A DNA stretch of 45,564 nt from JBATTK01 sp049670505 (lineage in GTDB: Bacteria > Bacteroidota > Bacteroidia > Flavobacteriales > Flavobacteriaceae), in the NCBI GenBank assembly GCA_049670505.1, contig JBATTK010000100.1:1-45564 (forward strand), in the 5' to 3' direction. The position numbers and the translations under genes are program-made. This document shows positions 7,312 to 15,005 of this stretch, one piece after another. The notes below the pieces were generated by a model, which did no database searches, had not been told where the DNA came from, and was given only the letters and a program-made list of their open reading frames with translations. Position 1 is the stretch's first letter, and each line of letters starts with the position of its first letter.

Positions 7312-10006
7312 GAGAGTTTTAGCTGAAACATTTAAGACCGATTGTGAGCGATTTTTCAGATTTGAATTAGCAAACAATGCAGAAAAAAAGCATATAGAAA
7401 TTGATGGTGATAAATATGTATTAGGTAACAGACCTGGAGTTCGCTTAATGCAAGAAGCGGGTAACAAATGGGAAATCGATAAATACGATGACCTTATTTC
7501 TGGATATGGAGAAGACAATGTTAAGTTTGAAAAGAGAGACACTGTCAATACAAGGCTTGGAGTAAGAGAATATAAAGAAATACCTAATATAATTGAAGTA
7601 CTAAAACAAGATATTCCTCCAAAAGCAATCATTGAAGGAAGTTTTTCTATTCCAGAAAGCGTCTCACAGGAATTAATAGAAGCTTGTGAAAGATTTGGAA
7701 TAGAACCATCAAGAGCTATTCCTGATATTATTTGGATTAGACCATATAATAATGAAACTCCGTTAATACAAGATTATGGAGAAACAGAGCCAGAATTTGA
7801 ATTACATATTATTGATGTTAAAATGGCTGCTGAAGCGTCTCTAAAACATTTTACCGAAGTTACTTTTTATGCTTTAGCATTAGACAGGTATATAAGAGAA
7901 AACAATTTAATTAAGAGGTACAGAGTAAGTGCTAGAGGATTAATTTGGCCAGGAAGTCACGATGCTTATGAATTTAAGAACTTATTAAGACGATTTGAAG
8001 CTGAAGGTAGTCAGGATACTACATTAGATGCATTAAAAGAAACGCTAATTGAAGTTCCATATGAAGTTTATGAAGTTCACGTAAGACGATTCTTTAAGGA
8101 TAAATTAATTCCTTTATTAGAGACTCAACCACTTGATGTACAATGGCACGTTAGTTCAAAATGTCAACTATGTCAATACCTACCTTATTGTGAAAAAATG
8201 GCTGATGATGAAGATCATTTATCAAGAATACCTTGGTTAAATAAAAGTCAATCGGAGTTAATTAGATCTCAAGGTATTAAAACAACTACCAATTTGGCAA
8301 GTCATATAACTACAGATTCAGAATTATGGCAAAATATAAAGAATATTAATTACCAATTAAAGGCAGACGAATTAGGTATAAAAGCAAGATGTGAAGCTAT
8401 AAGGGATAATGAACCTAAGATTATAAATGAACGAAGTACCCAATTAATGCCTAAATGGGTAGATATGAGTGTTTATTTAACGATTCATTTTGACCCTGGC
8501 TCAGGTATTACATTTGCGTTAGGAGCCAAAAGAGTCTATTTTAAACCTAACAGAGTTAAAGGAGATCCACCTATCGTCAATGACAATGTATTTATTATTG
8601 ACAAAGTAGAGCAATTAAATCCTGATACAGAAAGAAACAGACTAATTGAATTTCTGGACTTAATTTCTACTTGGTTCTATGAGGTTGATTCTGATAATGA
8701 GGATATTAGGAATACAAGGAGAAGCGCAGGTGAAAGAGATAGTGCATTTGGTAAAGCTAATGCTCACGTCTTCTTTTGGAGTCCTTTAGAGGTGAAGCAA
8801 CTACTAAGAATGGTTGAAAGACATATGGACCATCCAGATGTAGTCGATAGAGTTGAATTGCTTATCCGTCTTTTTCCTCCTGATAGTATTTTGCCAACAG
8901 ATGTAGCTACTTATAAATCTCAACCGGGAACTGTTGTAAAACAGGTTATAAAACAATTAGTAGGATTACCAATAGCACACGATTATACTTTACTTGAATC
9001 TGCGAATAATTTTTTTCCAAATGAAAAAGAAGATGGAACCTTTTTTAAATATTATTGCTCTTTTGGGTTTTGGACTAAATTGAATGATCAAATTCCATTT
9101 GAAAGAGCATACGAATTATGGAAAGATGATGTCTTTCTGACTCACTATAAAAAGAAAGATGGAAGTGATTATACAGCTTTGGAGAAAAGTAGAGGAGCTA
9201 ATAAGTATACAAGAGATGAAATTTACGAAGGAATTAAGAGGTCTATAAAAACCAATTTGAATGCTTTACAGCATATTGTTATGAAGCTTCGTGAAAAGTG
9301 CCCTGACCAATTAAAATTAAAAAAACCACCTTTTTCAGCTGCTCCACCTAGTCAAATGAGAATGCCAGAAAGATCAAGACAATTGGTTACGTTTAATAAG
9401 TTAAATGCAGTAACTCAAGAAATTGAGATGATTAATAATACTTCTTTACCAATTGATGAAAAGGAAGCAAGGTTTATATCTATAAGAGGTCTTATTAATA
9501 AAACACCTGATTATAGTGCTGAAATTGAAACTATTAGGGAAGAAAATCCACACCTAGTCGATGCTACTTTATATGCAATGGAATTTTCTAAAGATTCTAG
9601 AGATACAAAAATAAAGGAAGGAGCTTTTTTATGTTGTTTATCCAATGAAAGCTTGGATACTAGCATTTATTCGTTTTGGTATACAGCCTTGGGATTAAAC
9701 TTTTATGAGGCTTTAGATTTATTAAATGCAAACAATATTAATAGAGCAGAAAGAAGAGTAAGTACTAAAATAAATAATATTTTTCAAGTTGAGATTATAT
9801 CTTTAAATACCATTGCTGAAATACCCTTTGTAATAATTAGTATTTCTAGGTATAACTTAGATATGTTTCAATTTTGCGTAAATGAGGGTTTGTTAAATCT
9901 TGAAGAACCTATGGTAATTGACCCTGTTTTTAAGGATTTTGAAAGTCAAGATGTAGAAAAAACAATGAGATTAATTGGAGGTAAACCCCCAAAAAGAAGA
10001 AGATAA
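7295..10006 (+). CDS. Large Cas4/Dna2-like Fe-S nuclease (TM0106-like)
   Basis: The 903-residue protein begins with a RecB-type PD-(D/E)XK nuclease. Visible residues are PD at 143-144, IDVK at 173-176 (D174, K176), and TEVTFY at 187-192 in place of the QxxxY motif. Four cysteines, C17 then C290-x2-C293-x5-C299, have the exact spacing of the 4Fe-4S cluster in Cas4, AddB and Dna2. Next comes a helix-hairpin-helix-like stretch (RIPWLNKSQSELIRSQGI) and a region around residues 390-560 that resembles, weakly, the RNase H-like part of TM0106/YprB-type proteins. Residues 560-903 have no assignment from me. The gene overlaps the methyltransferase by 17 bp and the helicase starts 2 bp after its stop, so all act together. 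It is the likely DNA-degrading part of the system. Confidence 0.85.
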   Translation: MARLSKRVLAETFKTDCERFFRFELANNAEKKHIEIDGDKYVLGNRPGVRLMQEAGNKWEIDKYDDLISGYGEDNVKFEKRDTVNTRLGVREYKEIPNIIEVLKQDIPPKAIIEGSFSIPESVSQELIEACERFGIEPSRAIPDIIWIRPYNNETPLIQDYGETEPEFELHIIDVKMAAEASLKHFTEVTFYALALDRYIRENNLIKRYRVSARGLIWPGSHDAYEFKNLLRRFEAEGSQDTTLDALKETLIEVPYEVYEVHVRRFFKDKLIPLLETQPLDVQWHVSSKCQLCQYLPYCEKMADDEDHLSRIPWLNKSQSELIRSQGIKTTTNLASHITTDSELWQNIKNINYQLKADELGIKARCEAIRDNEPKIINERSTQLMPKWVDMSVYLTIHFDPGSGITFALGAKRVYFKPNRVKGDPPIVNDNVFIIDKVEQLNPDTERNRLIEFLDLISTWFYEVDSDNEDIRNTRRSAGERDSAFGKANAHVFFWSPLEVKQLLRMVERHMDHPDVVDRVELLIRLFPPDSILPTDVATYKSQPGTVVKQVIKQLVGLPIAHDYTLLESANNFFPNEKEDGTFFKYYCSFGFWTKLNDQIPFERAYELWKDDVFLTHYKKKDGSDYTALEKSRGANKYTRDEIYEGIKRSIKTNLNALQHIVMKLREKCPDQLKLKKPPFSAAPPSQMRMPERSRQLVTFNKLNAVTQEIEMINNTSLPIDEKEARFISIRGLINKTPDYSAEIETIREENPHLVDATLYAMEFSKDSRDTKIKEGAFLCCLSNESLDTSIYSFWYTALGLNFYEALDLLNANNINRAERRVSTKINNIFQVEIISLNTIAEIPFVIISISRYNLDMFQFCVNEGLLNLEEPMVIDPVFKDFESQDVEKTMRLIGGKPPKRRR

Positions 10007-10008
10007 TT

Positions 10009-11556
10009 ATGGTAGAACCAGCTTACAGTTTAATTTATGATCACGATAAATTAAAAAACGTATCAATTGATATAGAGAAAGATAACATCTTAGAAAAGGT
10101 TTCTGAATCTCTTAAAAACCCATTAAATGAATCTCAAGAAGCAGTGTTTAAATACAGTTTCGAGAATAGAGTAACATTGTTATGGGGACCTCCAGGAACT
10201 GGAAAAACAACAACAATTGCAGGAATCGTTTTAGCTTGGATAGAATACGCATTAGAAAATGACATTAATTTAAATATTGGCATAGGTTCAAGCAATTGGA
10301 CTGCAATAGATAACTTGCTAAATGAAATAGACTCAATCATTGTTAATAGAGTTAAAATCAAAGGAGATTTTATCAGTTCGGTTGAGTTAAATAGAATAAG
10401 GTCAGATTCAAGAGATGATTATAATCACGATAGAATTAATGATATAGTAGTTTATTCTCAAGAGGCTAGTGATTTGAAATTCAAACTTGATAGTAATTCC
10501 TCAATTACAGTTAATGGAAGTACTTGGAAGCAATTATATAATTTATCAAAAAGTAGGAGAGGAGATAATGCAACTGATAGAAAGTGGTTTGACTTATTTT
10601 TAATAGACGAGGCTTCACAGGTAAAAGTTGAACACGCAGCAGGTTATTTTTTGTTTTTAAAAGAGGATGCTATGCTAATACTGGCAGGAGATGATCGGCA
10701 ATTAGGACCTATTCACGGTTTCCAAATGGAAGATAGTTCTAATGGCCTTTTTGATTGTATTTATAGCTTTATGAAAGAATCTCATAATATTGCTCCTCAG
10801 GCAATTATTGACAATTATAGAAGTAATTTTAGTATCAATGATTGGCCGAACAAAAGATTTTATGAAGAACAACTTAATTCTAAGAACCCTGATAATAGAC
10901 TTGAATTAAATCTTTCTGGAGGTAAACCATCTGATTGGCCTACTGATATTATTTGGAATGATGAATATTTAGATATACTAAATCCAAAAAATCCAATTAC
11001 GGTAATAACATATCCTAGTTCAATTCATACGGTATCGAATCCATTTGAAGCTCAAATAATTTCTGCGTTATGCTGTCTTTATAGATTAGCATTAGGAAGT
11101 GAAATATCAGAAAATGACTTTATTAAAAATAAAATTGGTATTGTAACACCTCACAGAGCACAAAGGTCATTAATTCAAAATCTATTAATTCAATCGGATA
11201 TAAATATTGAAAACGGTGGGTTTATAGATACTGTTGATAGATTTCAAGGACAAGAAAGAGACTTAATATTATCAAGTTATACTGTATCGGATAAAGATTT
11301 TGTAAGTTCAGAAGATGAATTTATTCTTGATCCTAGAAGATTTAATGTAAGTCTTACCAGAGCAAAAAGTAAATTTGTAATGATAATTTCTGATTCTCTT
11401 ATAGATTATTTGCCTAATGATAAGAAGATTGCTGAGGATTCATCTCATCTACAAATGTTTGTTGCTAAGTTTTGTGAAAAGGAAAAAGAAATAACCCTAG
11501 ATTTCATTGAAGGAGGGAATAAAACATCAGTTCCGTGTAAAATACGTACTGTTTAA
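10009..11556 (+). CDS. UPF1/Dna2-type superfamily 1B helicase
   Basis: The 515-residue protein carries all core SF1 motifs: Walker A GPPGTGKTTT (60-69), Walker B FLIDEAS (197-203), motif III GDDRQLGP (227-234), motif IV near TPHRAQRSLI, motif V DTVDRFQGQERD and motif VI RRFNVSLTRAK. The last two are typical of the UPF1/DNA2/SMUBP2 group, which moves 5' to 3' on single strands. There is little beyond the two RecA-like domains, so the protein is compact and has no nuclease of its own. In eukaryotic Dna2 a Cas4-like Fe-S nuclease and this helicase type are one chain; here they are adjacent genes 2 bp apart. It probably supplies unwinding or translocation to the preceding nuclease. No terminator is obvious after the stop. 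Confidence 0.92.
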   Translation: MVEPAYSLIYDHDKLKNVSIDIEKDNILEKVSESLKNPLNESQEAVFKYSFENRVTLLWGPPGTGKTTTIAGIVLAWIEYALENDINLNIGIGSSNWTAIDNLLNEIDSIIVNRVKIKGDFISSVELNRIRSDSRDDYNHDRINDIVVYSQEASDLKFKLDSNSSITVNGSTWKQLYNLSKSRRGDNATDRKWFDLFLIDEASQVKVEHAAGYFLFLKEDAMLILAGDDRQLGPIHGFQMEDSSNGLFDCIYSFMKESHNIAPQAIIDNYRSNFSINDWPNKRFYEEQLNSKNPDNRLELNLSGGKPSDWPTDIIWNDEYLDILNPKNPITVITYPSSIHTVSNPFEAQIISALCCLYRLALGSEISENDFIKNKIGIVTPHRAQRSLIQNLLIQSDINIENGGFIDTVDRFQGQERDLILSSYTVSDKDFVSSEDEFILDPRRFNVSLTRAKSKFVMIISDSLIDYLPNDKKIAEDSSHLQMFVAKFCEKEKEITLDFIEGGNKTSVPCKIRTV

Positions 11557-11621
11557 GATTATACTAGATTAGTCTAATATATTATGTAAAATAGAACTTC
11601 GAAGTTTACCTAGGCCTCATA

Positions 11622-11800
11622 AAATTTTGGTCAAAACAATAGGAGAAATGAGCGTCCATATTTTAGGGGTTTAGTAATAAAGTTTCTTAAAAGTCTCGAT
11701 TATACTAGGGATTTCAAAGTAATATTAATAGTTAGAATGTTTCCTAAAATATAGCGAATGAGCCGTTAATTGTTTCCAAAATTATATGCAGCCTTGAATT
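11622..11800 (+). repeat. Long noncoding repeat, copy 2
   Basis: This is the partner of 2566-2745, sharing CAAAACAATAGG, ATGAGCGT, AAAATATAGCGA and GAGCCGT words in the same order and at similar spacing. It begins about 65 bp after the helicase stop codon. Confidence 0.6.
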
Positions 11801-12030
11801 TTTGTTTCTTTTGTTTCAAGACAAAAGATAATGAAACATTAAAAAAAAGATTAATTGAAGTTCTAATTATAACAAGTGCATAGAATTTTATTTTTCTTAA
11901 AATTTATGCTCTTGTGGCAAGCTTACGAGAATCGTCTAAAATTTTTTATTACGTACATTTTATCGAATACGCGATTTTTAATAAGTGCAAAAAGGTTAGC
12001 TTTTATTTTGGCGTTGGCAAGCGTTGGATA

Positions 12031-12100
12031 ATTGTGTGTAAAATAAATTGCTAGAGCAATTTGATTTTATAAAACAATCGAGCGCTTGGTAGCGGCTATT
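12031..12100 (+). repeat. 70-bp repeat, copy 2
   Basis: This copy is nearly identical to 5811-5880. It is followed by a different sequence, so the shared unit ends near AGCGGC. The two copies bracket the methyltransferase-nuclease-helicase operon in direct orientation. Confidence 0.7.
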
Positions 12101-12251
12101 TTATCCGCCTACACAAAAACGTTTCGGCGGACAGGCGTCACGGCAAATTATGGGTACAGTCTAAAGGTTTCTCGTTAGGGTTCTCTAAGAATTTAAAATT
12201 TTCTGAAATTAAATCTTTAAAAGGAAACGTACGATTTGCCAGCCGCATCGA

Positions 12252-12294
12252 CTCGCTAAATTTTAAAAGACTCTCAATCTTTTAAAATATTCCG
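12252..12294 (+). repeat. Hairpin element (CTCGCT-hairpin family)
   Basis: CTCGCT at 12252-12257 is followed by an 11-bp stem, ATTTTAAAAGA (12260-12270) with 12278-12288, and then CCG at 12292-12294. The flanks AGCCGCATC on the left and TACATAA on the right match the copy at 4183-4226, while the stem differs with pairing kept. Confidence 0.65.
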
Positions 12295-12486
12295 TACATA
12301 ATAGAAATGCGAAGCATTCACGAACTCCTTAAAAGAAAATAGACAAGTAACGTGAGTAATTATAGCTTACGAATATGAACGAGCATTCTAGTAAAACGGC
12401 TTTGACATACGCGATAAATTAAATTAGCCGGTGGCTGATTAAATTTAACGGCGAGCTGAGGCGTTGGCGATTATTGCAGAATTTCC

Positions 12487-12544
12487 TTTTACATAATACC
12501 TGCCGATATAGTTCTAAAGAAGCTATATCTGGTATTATGCAAAA
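12487..12544. repeat. Long two-part hairpin
   Basis: The outer stem TTTTACATAATACC (12487-12500) pairs with GGTATTATGCAAAA (12531-12544) with one mismatch. An inner stem GATATAG (12505-12511) pairs with CTATATC (12523-12529), extended by TTC/GAA to a 4-base loop. It is too AT-rich and lacks the T-run expected of a simple terminator. Confidence 0.6.
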
Positions 12545-12790
12545 CAGCAAGCTGTACGGAAGTCCTGCGCCGTTTTACGCTATAAACATATTTGTACTAT
12601 AATTTATATTATGTAAAATAGAATTTTAATCTGTACCTATATCACTCTAATTCTTGCCAAGTCATAAAATATAAAGATCTTGGGAACGTTGATGTAAAGA
12701 ACGTTAAGGAACTCCCCCCAAGTTCGTTACCCAGTATATATAGAAAAAGAATTACCGGATTAGCTAATGTCCGTAAAAAATAATATACAA

Positions 12791-12934
12791 ATGGCCTACA
12801 TAGAAGTAGAACAATCTTATCGGATACATCCGGACAATAGGGTCGAATTTTTTGGAAAATGGACTGTAAAGGAAATCGAGAGCGTAATACATAAAGTAAA
12901 TGCACACAAACTTAACCGGCTTATCCATCCATAA
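12791..12934 (+). CDS. Possible 47-residue protein
   Basis: An open frame of 47 codons begins MAYIEVEQSYRIHPDNRVEF and ends KLNRLIHP. Codon use and amino-acid composition look more like the downstream chromosome than the AT-rich island. Three overlapping minus-strand open frames cover the same place, which weakens the case. I do not recognise it; it may be a small gene or a remnant. Confidence 0.3.
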   Translation: MAYIEVEQSYRIHPDNRVEFFGKWTVKEIESVIHKVNAHKLNRLIHP

Positions 12935-13147
12935 AACAACTCGTGTAATAGCATATAGCACACCAACCGGAATACGGATACGCCTAAACTCCATACGGTT
13001 CCTTCCCAACAGATTTTAAATACAATAAACACTTATTGCCCATATGCTTTCCCCTTCTTTTTTCCCTAGGCAGCCCTACACTGATATATATCATAGGTAT
13101 TTTTAGGAATACATAGGAAATTCGTATGCTAATTAATTACAGATGAT

Positions 13148-13342
13148 ATGACAACCTATACAAAAACAGTAAATAAATATCATAGTTCTTCCAATGTCGT
13201 CTACGTTCTTGGTTTTATTGGTGCCGCAATATACTATATCCAAATAGCCACTGGTTTTTGGGCTGGCGTAATCGGCGTGCTCAAAGCCTTGGTATGGCCT
13301 GCTTTTCTGGTCTACGAAATTCTGATACATTTGGGCTCTTAA
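13148..13342 (+). CDS. Small conserved-type membrane protein
   Basis: This 64-residue protein has two hydrophobic segments: VVYVLGFIGAAIYYIQIA (about residues 17-34) and GVIGVLKALVWPAFLVYEIL (about 40-59), joined by a tight FWA turn. The motif GLLKALVWPAFLVYE is typical of a small membrane protein family found in several bacterial phyla, whose function is unknown to me. It ends 41 bp before the haloperoxidase gene on the same strand, so the two could share a transcript. The ATG at 13148 is the only reasonable start. Confidence 0.75.
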   Translation: MTTYTKTVNKYHSSSNVVYVLGFIGAAIYYIQIATGFWAGVIGVLKALVWPAFLVYEILIHLGS

Positions 13343-13383
13343 TAGATTATTGTATTTTGATAACACCTACCAACATAATAAAA

Positions 13384-14853
13384 ATGAGGAAGACAATTTT
13401 ATTTTTGATGTTTTCAATGATTCTCTTAGGTTGTAAAGAAAAAAAAAGCCAAAAGCAAAAAAGTTCCAATGACCTAATGGAACCTAGGGGCATTGAAAAT
13501 GTTGCATACCAATGGGGTCAAATGGCGTTAACGGCCACCGCCAACGATACAGAAAGATTTAAACCACGACCGACGATCACCTCTAGGTATTTAGGGCTAA
13601 TCTTTGTGTCGGTCTTTGATGCTTGGTCACGCTATGATGAGCTGGCCGAACCCGTTTACCTCGATGGGGTGGAAAGAAGACCTTTAAAAGAGCATTCCCT
13701 AACCCATAAGGAAATAGCCATTAGCTATGCAGCATTCCGGGCAATGAACGAATACTATTACTCGGATAAAGAGCTGTTCGTTAATTTTATGAAAGAATTA
13801 GACCTGGATCCCACCAATGAATCCTTGGACCCAAATACGCCAGAGGGTATTGGCAACTTAGCTGCAAAAGCTGTAATAGCTTCAAGAAAAGGAGATGGTG
13901 CCAATCAATACGGGGAGGAAAATGGTTCTAATGGCGAACCCTATTACAATTATGTGGGTTACGAACCCATAAATTCGGCCGATAAAAATGTAGATCCCAA
14001 TCGTTGGCAGCCCAAATATTTTTCGGATGGAAAAGGCGGCACATATGCACCTGGATGTTTGACCCCATTTTGGGACAAGGTAGAACCGATAGCATTGGAA
14101 TCAGGCGACCAGTTCCGTCCGGGCCCACCACCAATGATAGGTTCGGAACAATTGGAAAAAGAAGTTCTGGAAGTCATTGAGATGCAGGCCAATTTAACGG
14201 ATGATCAAATCGCCTTGGTAGAATTTATGCGGGACGGCCCTCAATCTGTTCAACAGGCCGGACATTGGTTGAAATTTGCACAAGATGTTTCCAGAAGGGA
14301 CAATCATACGCTGGATCAAGATGTAAAGATGTATTTCTACAATCAGGTGGTTGCAATGGACGCTTTTATCGCTTCTTGGGATTCCAAAATGTTCTATGAT
14401 TATGCAAGACCTTATGCACTGGTACACCAATATTACGATGACCAGAAAATAAAAGCCTGGGGTGGCGAAGGAAAGGGAATGATAGAAATGGACGGAAAAC
14501 ATTGGAGACCCTACTCGCCCGAGACATTCCTATGCCCACCTTTCCCAAGTTATGTTTCCGGACACAGTACTATTAGTGGTGGATGTGCGGAAGCGCTAAA
14601 AATATGGACCGGTAGCGATGAGTTCGGTTCAGAAGAAGAATTGGTGGCAAGGGCTATGACCGAACCCCATAATTTAGGCGATACGGTAACCCTAAAATTC
14701 CCGACCTTTACAGAGACGGCGGAAATGGCAGGGATTTCAAGGGTATTGGGAGGCTATCACATTCAAGCGGATAATGTGGCAGGACTGGAATTGGGAAGAA
14801 ATGTAGCAAAGGAAGTCTGGAAATTCTACAAAAAACATACTGGGGAAAAATAG
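13384..14853 (+). CDS. Vanadium-dependent haloperoxidase, PAP2 superfamily lipoprotein
   Basis: The 489-residue protein has a lipoprotein signal (LFLMFSMILLGC, lipidated Cys17) and the full vanadate-binding set of the haloperoxidase/acid phosphatase superfamily: KMFYDYARP (K335, R342), PSYVSGHS (S392, G393, H394) and SRVLGGYH (R453, H459). Family members oxidise halides with hydrogen peroxide, or in related proteins remove phosphate; halide choice cannot be read here. Marine Flavobacteriaceae such as Zobellia carry vanadium iodoperoxidases. I chose the ATG at 13384 because an upstream in-frame start would bury the lipoprotein signal. The protein should sit on the cell envelope. A haloperoxidase role is more likely than phosphatase, given the long N-terminal domain, but is inferred. 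Confidence 0.87.
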   Translation: MRKTILFLMFSMILLGCKEKKSQKQKSSNDLMEPRGIENVAYQWGQMALTATANDTERFKPRPTITSRYLGLIFVSVFDAWSRYDELAEPVYLDGVERRPLKEHSLTHKEIAISYAAFRAMNEYYYSDKELFVNFMKELDLDPTNESLDPNTPEGIGNLAAKAVIASRKGDGANQYGEENGSNGEPYYNYVGYEPINSADKNVDPNRWQPKYFSDGKGGTYAPGCLTPFWDKVEPIALESGDQFRPGPPPMIGSEQLEKEVLEVIEMQANLTDDQIALVEFMRDGPQSVQQAGHWLKFAQDVSRRDNHTLDQDVKMYFYNQVVAMDAFIASWDSKMFYDYARPYALVHQYYDDQKIKAWGGEGKGMIEMDGKHWRPYSPETFLCPPFPSYVSGHSTISGGCAEALKIWTGSDEFGSEEELVARAMTEPHNLGDTVTLKFPTFTETAEMAGISRVLGGYHIQADNVAGLELGRNVAKEVWKFYKKHTGEK

Positions 14854-15005
14854 GCAGAAGTCTTTTAAGTCGTAGGCATTTCCTTCAGTACCCTCCCCTT
14901 TTCAAAATCATACTGGCTACTGGGCTATGTATTCCAATGGTTCTGAAGCTACTCCCAAATATTGTATAATTTTTTGCCAGTCTTTTTAGGGAAACGTACC
15001 TTCAT

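Larger units (their letters stand above)
11557..12790. other. Repeat-rich intergenic region at the right end of the island
   Basis: No gene can be supported across most of this 1.2-kb stretch. It holds the second copy of the long repeat (11622-11800), a TTTGTTTCTTTT inverted repeat near 11802-11830, the second 70-bp repeat (12031-12100), a hairpin element (12252-12294), the 18-bp word at 12316-12332, and a large hairpin at 12487-12544. A fragment of the boundary repeat (GTACTATAAT) occurs at 12592-12601. After about 12,650 base composition becomes that of the flanking chromosome. Confidence 0.6.

Noticed and set aside
7295..11556. CRISPR adaptation module, because of a Cas4-like nuclease
   Set aside because: There is no Cas1, Cas2 or repeat-spacer array. 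The nuclease is 903 residues long and coupled to a methyltransferase and a helicase.
6187..11556. DISARM or BREX system
   Set aside because: The marker genes are missing: no DrmA/DrmB or phospholipase D-type protein, and no PglZ, BrxC or PglX-size methylase.
1..12650. A proven integron
   Set aside because: No integrase is in the window and I could not match the repeats to the attC core-site consensus; only the cassette-like layout is supported.
12642..13032. Three overlapping minus-strand proteins
   Set aside because: They overlap one another, have no recognisable pattern and cover a more plausible plus-strand small frame.
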